From Limnomonas spitsbergensis (taxonomy: Eukaryota; Chlorophyta; Chlorophyceae; Chlamydomonadales), in the NCBI GenBank assembly GCA_037349105.1, contig JAYJMM010000112.1, positions 5,044,501 through 5,108,500 on the forward strand: DNA of 64,000 nucleotides, in the 5' to 3' direction. The notes beneath the pieces were generated by a model, which was not told the DNA's origin, did no database searches, and saw nothing but the letters and a program-made list of their open reading frames with translations. This document shows, piece by piece, positions 34,607-44,217 of the stretch. How positions within the stretch are numbered: the stretch's first letter is position 1; every line of letters begins with the position of its first letter. The translations under genes and the position numbers were made by a program.

Positions 34607-35527
34607 TCAAGACGGCGCCGGCGTGCTGTCCGCCGTGTGCCGTCTCGTGCCTTGCTTCTTCATGGTGGTGATGCGGTGCCAAACATTGTCCCGATCAGCC
34701 TGGCAGTCAAGCGCCTCGAGCATGTGGCAAAAACGGTTCTGATCGATGAGTTTGCTATGTAGGACAGTGGCCGCCTCCACCTGCACAAAACACATTAAAA
34801 CAAAATTGTTATAATTCATAACGTGTTAGTTTGCAGTTGGATCTCTATTAATTAGTTAAGTTTGCTATGTAGGACAGTGGCCGCCTCCACCTGCACACAG
34901 CACTTCACCAATAATGAATGTGCAGACAAATGGGCGGCTTCCTTTTCCATAAACTTATTGCGTATTTATTTATTTATGCGGCGTAGGACAGTGGCGGCCT
35001 CCACCTGCACATAACACATCACCAACAATCATTATTTGAAGTGGCTTCATTCTACGCAATGAATGTGCAAACAAATGGGCGGCTTCTTTCCTCCATGAAC
35101 GTACCGTATTGCGTATTTATTTTATTATTCAAGTTTGCTGTGGAGGACCGCGGCCGCTTCCTCCCGCACATTAATCCCGGTGCTTCGCATTGGCTATTTT
35201 TGTTGCTGCATTTTAATTACGCGGTGGCACCTTTGGTTATTCGTATAACCAAAGTGTATCACAAATCCATTGGGACACAACAGTGGATTTGCTTTGCCTT
35301 CCCTCATAATTAACGTTGTTTGGGGTTAAGGGATCTATATGATTTATTGATCGTCATTATCAGTTTTCAGAGACAAATTAAGAGTTTGGGAGGATAATTT
35401 GCCCGTAGGACAGCATTTAATGAATCGTTTTTTCATACCCGAGAGAAGGCAAATCAAATCTACGGAATGGTAATACATCACCAGTGGATTACGCATCGAG
35501 TATGCAAACAAATGGGCGGCTCAGGCC

Positions 35528-35562
<35 letters not shown>

Positions 35563-35719
35563 CCAGGCTCAGGCCCAGGCTCAGGCTCAGGCCCAGGCTC
35601 AGGCTCATGCTCATGCTCAGGCCCAGGCTCAGGCCCAGGCCCAGGCTCAGGCTCAGGCTCATGCTCAGGCTCATGCTCAGGCCCAGGCTCAGGCTCAGGC
35701 TCAGGCTCATGCTCAGGCC

Positions 35720-35760
<41 letters not shown>

Positions 35761-35935
35761 CCAGGCTCAGGCTCAGGCTCATGCTCATGCTCATGCTCAT
35801 GCTCATGCTCAGGCCCAGGCTCATGCTCATGCTCATGCTCATGCTCATGCTCAGGCCCAGGCTCAGGCCCAGGCTCAGGCTCAGGCCCAGGCTCAGGCTC
35901 AGGCTCAGGCCCAGGCTCAGGCCCAGGCTCAGGCC

Positions 35936-35973
<38 letters not shown>

Positions 35974-36025
35974 TGCTCAGGCCCAGGCTCAGGCCCAGGT
36001 TCAGGCTCAGGCTCAGGCTCAGGCC

Positions 36026-36066
<41 letters not shown>

Positions 36067-37397
36067 CCAGGCTCAGGCCCAGGCCCAGGCCCAGGCTCAG
36101 GCTCTTTCCTCTTTCTTTCTGCATCTGCAGGGTTACACGGTACGGAAACACGGTACGGTCAAACGGTATGGTACAGGTACGGGACGGACAAATGGTGAAA
36201 CCAACTGAAAACCCAAACCCTATCCCTTTTCGTTCCTTTCAGTCACTCGGGTATCTGTAACACCCTAAACACAAACAGAAGAATCCACGCTTCAATGTGC
36301 AAATGCTTATTTACTGATTGTACCTAGTCAAACGTCGCACAGTCTATTCCACGAACTTGCCCACGCATCATTCCCCACCCTGGCCGCCCCCTTTGCCATG
36401 GCCTCATAGCCTCCATCCTTTGCCAGACGATGTGAGGTGAGGGGAACGTGTGTCAGCGGGCGGGAGGTGTGACATGTACGGCTGCGATCGCCCTATCAGG
36501 TTGGTCCAGGACACTCTCCCCCCCACAATTTCGAGGGTCTTCCTAAGGTCTACCCCTCCTTCATTCCTTTACCTTGTTGTTGTTACAAAGTTAACGCATC
36601 CACCCACAGCCTTTTGCGAAAGGCCTAGGCAGAGCGAACCAAGAGGAAGAAAGCAGCGACAGCAGGAACCGAACCATAACCTAAAACACGCAACCAGGAG
36701 ACACGGGGCAAACCAAAGCAGCGCATACACAGAGAAAAACGGGAGAACACAAGCAAACAAACCTTGTCAAATGTCGTGGGCAGCAGGTCCAGCACTTCAC
36801 GGCCCTGTTCTGACGTGAAGGTGTTGGCGGAGGCAGCCTGCTGGATGAGCATGAGCTGTACCGAGGCCTCCAGGCCATGCAGTCGGGAGAGCAGCTGCAC
36901 AAATTCCTCGTCGCCAATGCTCGATTTCTGTGTGGGCAGGAGTCAACGTGCATGCCAGAGGTCAGGGGTCTTTTTCCATGTCTGTCATCATTTTGAATTT
37001 CAAAAAATTGTAAAAATAAGCTGACCATACTCCATCATCATGTCGGTGGTGGGCCCTCTCTGACATCATGCTATGAACGATTCCCTGGATTCGCTCCAGC
37101 GTTTCGTCAAGAGAAAGTGGGCCATGGTGGTATAGCCTCACTTCCCATGCATGAATCGTGCAATAAAAGAAGCTCCCAGTTTTCAGATAGTGTGAATTGT
37201 GATATAAAGCAAGCTCCCAGTTTTCAAAATGTGTGAATTGTGAAGCCAAGCTCGCCCTCCTCTCCTAAACCCTAACCCCTAAAGCTCACCCTCCTCTCCG
37301 ACAAGATGTTGTCGATGATGCCCTGGATGTGTCCCAACAATGCGTCGATGTCGCGCATGGAAAGCACATGCTGCAGAATCGTCTGCTTCCTGCGCAT
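34607..37397 (-). CDS. DUF4476-domain protein
   Basis: Three exons on the - strand, all phase 0: 37397/37385-37290, 36927-36763, 34780-34607 (stop). An in-frame ATG at 37397 ('[12 protein letters not shown]') could be the start, or the exon may begin at an acceptor at 37385 with more exons upstream. The first exon gives an amphipathic stretch '[19 protein letters not shown]'. Exons 2 and 3 match the DUF4476 pattern: '[13 protein letters not shown]', '[20 protein letters not shown]', then '[20 protein letters not shown]' and '[18 protein letters not shown]', that is, three repeating helical pairs ending in an aromatic position. The domain is found in varied eukaryotic and bacterial proteins and its function is unknown. 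The product would be about 148 residues from the candidate ATG. The assignment rests on my recollection of the domain's pattern, so it is moderate. Confidence 0.68.
34858..35175 (-). repeat. Three decayed copies of the 5' edge of DUF4476 exon 3
   Basis: Copies at about 34860-34905, 34983-35012 and 35136-35172. Each on the reverse strand is 'gtgcaggtggaggcggccac' or a variant ('gtgcgggaggaagcggcc'), with 'tgtcctacatagcaaac' downstream. The first two keep the acceptor CAG. The true exon starts at 34780. Confidence 0.85.
35281..35467 (+). mobile_element. MITE copy 3
   Basis: Left terminus 'tggatttgctttgccttccc', right terminus 'gaaggcaaatcaaatctacg'; inverted over about 20 bp. Internal blocks match copies 2 and 4. 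Confidence 0.75.
35519..36108. repeat. Hexanucleotide array GGCTCA/GGCCCA/TGCTCA
   Basis: About 98 head-to-tail hexamers. The third and fourth positions switch between CT and CC, and some units carry ATGCTC. It occupies the large second intron of the DUF4476 gene. Three frames stay open through it purely from the periodicity ('GSGSGP', 'RLRLRP', 'LSLSLG'). Confidence 0.95.
37010..37115 (-). repeat. Old copy of DUF4476 exon 1
   Basis: Reverse strand reads '[20 protein letters not shown]', parallel to '[20 protein letters not shown]' in the exon at 37385-37290. It has no proper donor directly after 'SER', so it is more likely a decayed duplicate than an extra exon. Confidence 0.6.
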
Positions 37398-38339
37398 GCG
37401 GCACGAGGACCAAAGTTTGGATTGCATACTTTAGGGTCAACGCTCAACAGCTTCTAGGGTTTACTAGGGTTTACTGGGGTTTACTAGAGTTAAAATGTCA
37501 AGTTTCAGGGTTGCATTCACGTATATGATGTATCATAAAACAGCATACATGGATCTCCCTCCATGGTTACTACCTTGGATCCGGTGCCAAGGTAATGGAT
37601 ACATGAACTAGGGTCGAGGTCCAGCATCCATGGATCTACCTGATCAGATCTATACATCCACCTCCATTGCGTGCTAAGATGATGGATTCATGGATTCATG
37701 GACTAGGGTTGAGGTTCAGCATTCATGGTACGGCCTAGTCAGATATATAGATCCAGATCCACTGTGCGTGCCGAGATGAATAGATGATGGACACAGGAAC
37801 TGTGTACCAGATCCAGCATCCATCGATCTACCTGCCCAGATCTATAGGTCCAGATCCGGATCCATTGTGTGAGTCAAGATGGTGGACGCAGGACCTAGGT
37901 TGGAGGCATTTACGGTAGCTGAGACGCGTGCGACGAAAGAGACGCCCCTCATTCTGGATAATCTGCATTAGTGTCTTGTTCCATCCTCATCCAAGCATCA
38001 TCTCATCCAAGTATCATCTCATCTAAGTATCTACAAGATCTAAAAGAATCTAAACTTCACAATCCGCCTTACCCTTCATCAAAGTATCTGAAAGTGAATT
38101 TGTTCATGCCGTGTGCCCATGAGTGTAGCTGCCCCCATGGGTACGAGGACACGGGATCTTCGGAGCCAGGCCTTAGGAATCGTAAGCCTTGGCTGCCCAC
38201 CTCCAGCAGCAGTACGTCTCCTTTCTGCAGTACATAAGGAGGAGGGCAGCAGAACATCTCCTATCTACAGAAAAGAGGGGGGAAGCAGAAGGCCAGAGTA
38301 CGTTCCCTTTCTGCAGTGCAGGAGGAGCACAAGGCCAGC

Positions 38340-38625
38340 AGTACACCTCTTTTCTGCAACGCAGGAGGAGCAGAGGGCCAGCAGTAGTGCAGTACAGCTA
38401 CTTTCTGCAACGCAGGAGGAGCACAGGGCCAGCAGTAGTGCAGTACAGCTACTTTCTGCAACGCAGGAGGAGCACAGGGCCAGCAGTAGTGCAGTACAGC
38501 TACTTTATGCAACGAAGGAGGAGCACAGGGCCAGCAGTAGTGCAGTACAGCTACTTTATGCAACGAAGGAGGAGCAGAGGGCCAGCAGTAATGCAGTACA
38601 GCTACTTTCTGCAACGCAGGAGGAG
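38340..38625. repeat. 51-bp tandem repeat, about five copies
   Basis: Unit 'agtacagctactttctgcaa' plus 'cgcaggaggagcacagg' and 'gccagcagtagtgc'; starts at 38391, 38442, 38493 and 38544, all 51 bp apart. Being a multiple of three it keeps frames open on both strands ('AVQLLSATQEEHRASSS' on +), which is not evidence of a gene. Confidence 0.93.
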
Positions 38626-39074
38626 AGAGATAGCAGGAGGTTTCCTTCCTTTCTTCAAGGAGGAGGAGAAGGAGGGCAACAGCACATCTCCTTTCCAGAG
38701 CACAAGAGGAGGAGGATGATATCAGTACATACAATACATCTGTTTTGTACAGCACATGAGGTGTGACAGTGGGACATGATGAGAAAGCAGTACATACAGC
38801 ACACTTCCTTTCACAGCACAGGACGTAGGGTGGAAAGGTGGGCAGGATAAGCATGAGGAGGTGTAATTATCGGGGACACTTGTAATGCATTACAGTTCTA
38901 GATCTTACAGTCCTAGATCTATAGAATGCACACCCCTGACAAGTCAACGTCCGCCCTGGCCAGGGAATGGGCATCCCCGACCAACAGTAATTTGAGGGAG
39001 ATTCAGCTACAGTTCAACTACACCGCAGCCTACGATCGGTGAGACTTGGTGCAGCAAGCCATGCTTTATTTAAG

Positions 39075-39102
39075 CAGGGCCCAGAGGTGTAACGTCATTA
39101 AC
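39075..39102 (-). mobile_element. Dispersed retroposon tail, copy 6
   Basis: Reverse strand carries ATGACGTTACACCTCTGGGC followed by 'cctgcttaaataaagcatgg', 'cttgctgcaccaagtctcac', a body different from those at 18654 and 33715, so different bodies share one tail. Confidence 0.65.
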
Positions 39103-39529
39103 CCGTGTTTCTTGCAGGGCGTTTCAGCTATACCTCAGCTACAACCCTGCCCAAGGCCAGCAGGACTTGGTGCAGCCAAATCTGCTGTTTGTGTGTTAAG
39201 GGTTTAGGGGTTAGGGTTGTGCCTCGAAACCTTTAACCCTAGACTTGGTGCAGCCAAATCCGCTGCTTGGGCCCCTGGCCGTAGGCTGGCCAAGCTTTGA
39301 TCTCCATTGGCCCAGTAGTGGCCAGTAGCTGCCCGGCCTCCCCCGAGTAGTGGCTTGGTGTGAACTGAAATAAACACTGCCCCTTACAAGAGAACGACCA
39401 ACGTGCTGAGCAGCGAATGGTTTGGATGCAAACATGCCTCGACCAGTTTCGGGTGATGGTTGCATGATGTGAAGGGAGGCACCACACACCCATATCCACC
39501 CATCCGTTTGTTTTTGTGGGCGCACGGAT

Positions 39530-39672
39530 GCATGGGCGCATGGGTGCATGCATACATGGGTGAATTGCGCATGGGTGCATGCATGCATGCATGGGCGCAT
39601 GGGCTCATGGTTGCATGCGTGCCTGTGTGCATGGTTGCCTGGGTGCATTGTTGCATGCATGCATACCTGGGC
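39530..39672. repeat. CATG-rich short-period repeat
   Basis: Irregular 8-12 bp periodicity of 'gcatgggcgcatgggt' and 'gcatgcatgcatg'. Three frames remain open because of the repeat; no gene is called. Confidence 0.8.
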
Positions 39673-40338
39673 GGCAGGGGGCAGGTGTGTCTGGGAACCT
39701 GAGCGCTTGGGCGCATGCGAGTCTGGGAGTTTGGGAGCCAGGGTGCAAAGCGCCAAAGAGAAACAAGTAGAAGCTGAATTGTTGTACATATATCCCACAG
39801 TGGCAGGCTAGTAGCCAAACTTAACTTGCTGTCACTTCACAAGTGTGAGGCCGATTGTCGAACCGCTGGACCCGGGGTCCCTCCTATGACAAAAAAAAGC
39901 CCAGATGCCCGGGTGGTCCCATCACTTGGCCAGGTTTTGCCAGGTGTTGGCAGAATCCCCCTGCTGGATATTTGGCCACAATTAATTGTAAGCAAAGGTC
40001 GTTTCTTAATTGACAAATGTAATAATTCATCTTTCCTTGTAATTCTAGTCATGGTCAGCCCCGACCATGCAGGCCCAAGAAAGAGGAAAAGGGGAGAATC
40101 TCCTGCACGGTCTTAATGATGCACACCCTAAATGACCACCCTTCCCTGTCCATCTCCCCGCATACATGCATGGCTGCATGGCCTTGCTCACGCTGACGGC
40201 CCTGGCATCGCAGTTTGCATGTATTTATCTACACATGCATGCATACTGTATACTATGTTTGTTATGCTATTCCCCATCCAAATCGACTGAAGTTCAGGCA
40301 GGCCGGGCAGCATGAGTGCCTATCACATCTTGTATGGA

Positions 40339-40496
40339 TGCGCCGGGTTCCATGTTCCTGCCCCCTCACATAGGAGGATGGCATGGCTGCACTATGGCCC
40401 AGGCTGTGCATGGTAGCTGGAATCGAGCCTAGTCATTCCCTACCAGCCCCATGTGGCCGAGCGTTTAGCAGGGCCCAGCGGTATACACTGTTCTTA
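40339..40496 (+). mobile_element. tRNA-like SINE with a 14-bp target-site duplication
   Basis: A 158-bp element flanked by 'acatcttgtatgga' at 40325-40338 and again at 40497-40510. A box-B-like 'gaatcgagcc' lies about 40 bp after a box-A-like 'tggcatggctgc', consistent with an internal Pol III promoter in this orientation. The 3' end 'agcagggcccagcggtatac' resembles the dispersed tail motif (reverse-complement form 'cagggcccagaggtgtaac'). Confidence 0.82.
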
Positions 40497-41675
40497 ACAT
40501 CTTGTATGGAGCCCCTCAGACTCACGCGGAGTCGGGTCCTCCACTTCCACTTTTGCAAATGCAAATCCATGCATGCCATGCGCCGGGTATTATCAAGCGT
40601 TCTCAGCTGACTAGGTGTGTGCATGAGGCACCCTCAGGGGTGCTTCCAAGATGAGCAAGTGGGATCTAATTCGCATAGATACACTGGTTTGAATTCGCTT
40701 TTCTGGGCGGGAAATTCGCTCATCCCCACGGTGTTTCGAGCTGTCCCACGGGGCGGCCCTGCTCCCACGGGTCAAAGCCCCACCCAACATGCGAAAAGGA
40801 GGAAATGGAGTGCGAACCCACTCTCCAGATTCATAAAGCTTACCCGCTTGAGATCTTCGCCCTGAGGAATCACTGAGAAGATGTGGACGTTGCCGGTTTT
40901 CTTGCATGGTGCGGGCAATGTTGAAATGCCGACCTCGATGGGCGTATCAGCACGGCTGCGGCTGTTTCCCCCGCCCATTTAAAAGATCCAGAAGCAAGTT
41001 CAGGTCTGCTCAGATTTTGTAGTCGGGAGCTGAGGAGCTGCGGTAGCAGGCTCGCAGGGCAGGGAGGAGCGTCGTTTGCCAAATGTCCGACGCAGTCCTA
41101 GATGCAAAGTGAGTGTTTCATGTGCTCTTCTTCAGAAAGCGAGCCGACGTGCGGCTTACTCCAGTTCTCAGCAGAAAATCGCGTTGTTACTGAAAGTCTC
41201 AGAGTTGGCCTGCCCCAATTGGGCTGCTCCATGCCTCCATGTTCAAACCCTCTCCCCTATAATTGACAGTCTCTACAAGGGGGACGATATGGTCTTTGCA
41301 GCCATGTACCATATCAATATCTCATCAGCTGTATGAATGCATGATCAAACATGGCTAACTATCATACGTCAAGGACTTCCAGGGGACTTGCTCCTACATG
41401 GGTATACGAAATTAGTTATGCATGGGTTGGGAGTTGGGACCGTTAAGCGGAGCAGATGATGGAGGAGAAGAAAATGTACGAGAAGAAGAAACAGAAGGCA
41501 ATGCAATGAGGCTAGAAATAATACTGTCCAAGTCAGAATGGTGGAGGAGGGTATCCCTCATCACCTCGAGAGACTCCTGTATCTGGATATCGAGAGGAAG
41601 GAGAAGGAGAAGCAGAGCCAAGAACATGTTGTCTAGCATCAGTGACGCCCAGTTCCCCCCCTGCCGTGGTTTCAG

Positions 41676-42424
41676 GTTTTCGGGGCCGTGCAGAGTGCCC
41701 TGGATGACAGCTCCGAAGCCCTACCTGGAGTGCTGGACCTGCTGCCTGTGTCCGTGCGACCCCTCATGCAGCCCCTGGCAAAACGTGCGCTCTCTTGCAG
41801 CCCAGCGGGTAATTAGAATGCTTGCCAGACCACTTTTTGCAGGCCGTTGATCATTAACCACTGAGCTGATGAGGGGCAAACGTTGATCGGCCTGCAGGCA
41901 GGAGCCCTAGGCTACAGAGCTTGCTGTAGTAGCAGACCTATCCAGCCATGGGCTGCATTCTTCCTGCTGCTCCCTTAGCTGAAGCACCCAACAATGGACC
42001 AGTGTTGCAGGCACTCTATTTAATCACTGCTTAAGGTTTTTAAGCGTATGAGGAAGAGTACAAGCTCCTTATCTTCTGTCAAAGTCTCTGCCCCTCAGCC
42101 TGCCGAAAACGTGATCATAGGCTGGAACCAGGCGTGGTAGGCAGCCACGTACCTACGCTCAGTGGTGGGGTCCCTGGGGCATCCTCTTCCAGTCGCCTCC
42201 AGCTGTGCCTGCGTCTACAACCTGTCAATGACGTTACACCACTGGGCCCTGCTCAAGAGGGCTTGGCCGTGTGGGCGCTGAAATTAAAGAGTTGGGAGGC
42301 AAGAACGAAACAAACACAAGGGGGCCGGGGGGAAAAGGTACTACATGTAGCACCTGCCAGCCGCCTCCAGCTGTGCCTGCGTCTCTACTACCTGAAGCAC
42401 CTGCTGGACGGGGAGCGGCTGCAG
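41676..42424 (+). CDS. Two exons of an unrecognised gene
   Basis: Exons 41676-41808 and 42351-42424 join in phase 1 and read 'VFGAVQSALDDSSEALPGVL', 'DLLPVSVRPLMQPLAKRALS', 'CSPAAPASRLQLCLRLYYLK', 'HLLDGERLQ' without a stop. Both ends are phase 0, so more exons exist on each side; I could not place them. The sequence looks helical and moderately hydrophobic; no family recognised. A support for the second exon being real is its decayed duplicate at about 42178-42223 ('cgcctccagctgtgcctgcg'). It might belong to the same transcription unit as the membrane-protein gene that follows, but the ATG at 44218 makes separate genes more likely. Confidence 0.5.
42178..42223 (+). repeat. Decayed copy of the exon at 42351, interrupted by a retroposon tail
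   Basis: 'ccagtcgcctccagctgtgc' and 'ctgcgtctacaacctg' parallel the true exon's 'ccagccgcctccagctgtgc' and 'ctgcgtctctactacctg'. The similarity stops exactly where the retroposon tail at 42224 begins. Confidence 0.8.
42224..42253 (+). mobile_element. Dispersed retroposon tail, copy 7
   Basis: 'gtcaatgacgttacaccact' then 'gggccctgctcaag', followed by 'agggcttggccgtgtgggcg', a body related to copies at 18654, 19109 and 33715. Confidence 0.65.
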
Positions 42425-42636
42425 GTGAAGGACACACTTTCGCCACACATTCACACTTTTCACACCCCAGGCTCCTGGAAAGAAAGTCCTAAAACCTGAA
42501 AAGGACAGCAATGGGACCGCCTGACACAGTCTGGCGACAACTGCGCCCCGTTCCAACTCCTCTAGTGCCCGCATCAGCTCACTGCACCATGTGCGCCCTC
42601 AGGAGTTCTATAGAACCGCAAGCTGCAGGTCAGCCG

Positions 42637-43674
42637 TCATGGCTGCTGCCATGAGTGGGCTGTCTTGCTGTGCAGCCGGAACCACTGGTGTGTTGTGGAA
42701 ATGGAGCACGGGCTGCCACCAGGCCCGTTGTAATGACTAAATCTGCAATCCCCAACCCCAAACAACGTTAATACTGAGGGAAGGCGAAGCCAATCAACGG
42801 TAGGAAAGAGGCAGCATTTTCTGCGATGATGCGGCGGTAGAAAGGAAGAAAGACTACTCCTCCGCCGAAGCAGGAGGCGTGAGAACCGCTCAACCCACAG
42901 CAGCTCTATCCAGGTTGGTAGGATAGCCCGCTCACGACATTCTGCGGGGTGCATTTGACGAAGCACCAGACGTTTTCCCCGCTTACACCTGGAACACGGT
43001 AAATGAACCTTGGATGCGGTGGTAGGATAGCACAAGGCAAGGTGGTGTCGCGCACCGTCCGTGGTGTGGGGGCTAGAAGAATGGAGATCGGCCTCACAGA
43101 GAAGCTGTGACGCCCGATGTGAACCGAGGGGTGATGTACTGCCGTCAAGGTTATCGAAGTGAGGGCATGTCCAAGCTTGGAGGGAATGAAACCTTGGCAT
43201 GTCCTGGTCGTTGAAGTGGGAAAGGTTTACCGTGTAGGTGCTGGGTGATTCCAACTTCCAAGGCCTGTGTGGCCCCAATGTCAGCAAGCTCATTGACCAA
43301 TATACCAGTGTGATCTCCCTTGTAAGAGCACATACAGGCCAGCATGCGCTGGTTTGATTGAAAGAGGAGAAGTTTGTGAATGGCCAAGAGCGAGCGAGGA
43401 GAACGGCGTGCTTGTCCTCAATGAGGTCATGCGGGTAGGAGACAGTTTCTTTATGGATGCCGCAGATACCGTTAGTGAAGAAGATATCAAGGGAGGGGGC
43501 AATGGTCAAGGTGGGAGTGGGAGGTGGGTGGGCATGATGAGGGACGAGGGCTGTATGGGTGCCTCCAAGTTCAGCTGTGGCGATGGTGTTAGTTTCACAA
43601 CTACCATCAGGGTTGTCTGCATCAGGGGTCTGCATGAGTAATGCCACCCACTGTAAAATAAGAGGCAGCCCCAA
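42637..43674 (-). mobile_element. Decayed non-LTR retrotransposon with RNase H domain
   Basis: On the - strand about 43502-43150 the translation, with frame changes, gives 'LIEDKHAVLLA', 'AIHKLLLFQSNQRMLACM' and 'SYKGDHTGILVNELADIGAT', the pattern around the last catalytic Asp of retroelement RNase H (a 'K..HxGixxNExAD..A' motif). The rest of the frame down to 42637 would be the region after RNase H. No reverse-transcriptase or endonuclease motifs are visible, and frame breaks show it is a 5'-truncated, dead copy. Confidence 0.55.
42738..42804 (-). mobile_element. MITE fragment (copy 4)
   Basis: Reverse strand reads 'ccttccctcagtattaacgt' and 'tgtttggggttggggatt', the left third of the family seen at 35281. 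The right part is missing. Confidence 0.5.
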
Positions 43675-44217
43675 GCAAGTCAGCGCCGGATCTACGGGGC
43701 AAGGTGCGCACGAGGCCCAGCACGGATGGGCGCTGGATGTCCTTCACGGAACTTTGTCGTCGTTCCTACGCGTTAGCATCTTCCGAATTAGCAATTTTAC
43801 TATTAGACAGGATCCGAGAGCACTCGCTGTTGCATGCAGGGGTTGCAAGCATCTTAAGGGATCAGCAGGGTTAATGACTTCAGACCGGATGAGCTGCACT
43901 TGCATGCGTTCCGGGCTGCTTAAATATCAGAACAGCAAATCAGGCATTAGATGAATTAAATAACCTTTTGGATAGGGACCGAATTTGATGTGCACGCATG
44001 AGAGCGTTAGTTGGTTGGACTCGGTTGGTATGTATGTTGTACACGAACCCCTCCACCGATCTTGCATCAGAAGCAACTCTGGCCCCCCAGCGAAACAGCA
44101 CCCACCTCGCGCTATGATGCGAGCCTTCGCGCTCGGCTCGAAGACGTGCGCTTCGAATCGCTCCGTGTCTCGGTCGGTGCGTTTGCTGCCCGCTGCTCCG
44201 TCTTGTCTCGGTGCATC
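43675..44217. other. Upstream region of the membrane-protein gene
   Basis: No coding or repeat feature identified. The 5' untranslated region and promoter of the gene starting at 44218 should lie in its right part; the frame of the first exon is open upstream to 44011 but without a further in-frame ATG that is clearly better. Confidence 0.4.

Larger units (their letters stand above)
37398..41675. other. Region with repeats; no recognised gene
   Basis: Includes irregular repeats of 'tccagcatccatggatctac' and 'agatctataggtccagatcc' (about 37540-37880), the 51-bp array (38340-38625), CATG-rich text (39530-39670), a retroposon tail (39075), a SINE (40339) and segments at 39000-39180 repeating 'cagctacaaccctgcccaag' and 'gacttggtgcagcca'. 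An ATG at 41083 ('MSDAVLDA') followed by 'aaagtgagtg', a good donor, may begin the gene whose exons are seen at 41676-42424, but its phase does not fit directly. Confidence 0.5.

Noticed and set aside
35467..36260. Gly/Ser/Pro-, Arg/Leu- and Leu/Ser-rich frames of 220-258 codons
   Set aside because: Pure products of the hexamer array; three frames are open at once and there is no conserved start or splice context.
37010..37115. An additional true exon in the DUF4476 gene
   Set aside because: Its reading resembles exon 1, but no good donor follows the similar part; a duplicate is simpler. Not fully excluded.
38113..38854. Frames 'ASSSAVQLLSATQEEHR' (+) and 'LHYCWPCAPPALQKVAV' (-)
   Set aside because: Both follow the 51-bp repeat; length divisible by three explains the openness.
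40441..40500. A possible tRNA-Leu gene at 'gtggccgagcgtttagc'
   Set aside because: The leucine-tRNA-like box A is not followed by a proper anticodon arm, T arm or acceptor stem, and the segment is the 3' part of a SINE with target duplications.
41860..41895. Possible hammerhead ribozyme core ('ctgatgag' then 'caaac')
   Set aside because: The required GAAA core and flanking stems cannot be formed; other CTGATGAG-like sites in the window fail in the same way.
42637..43674. 345-codon - strand frame as a host gene
   Set aside because: The recognisable part is an RNase H fragment broken over several frames, typical of a dead retrotransposon.
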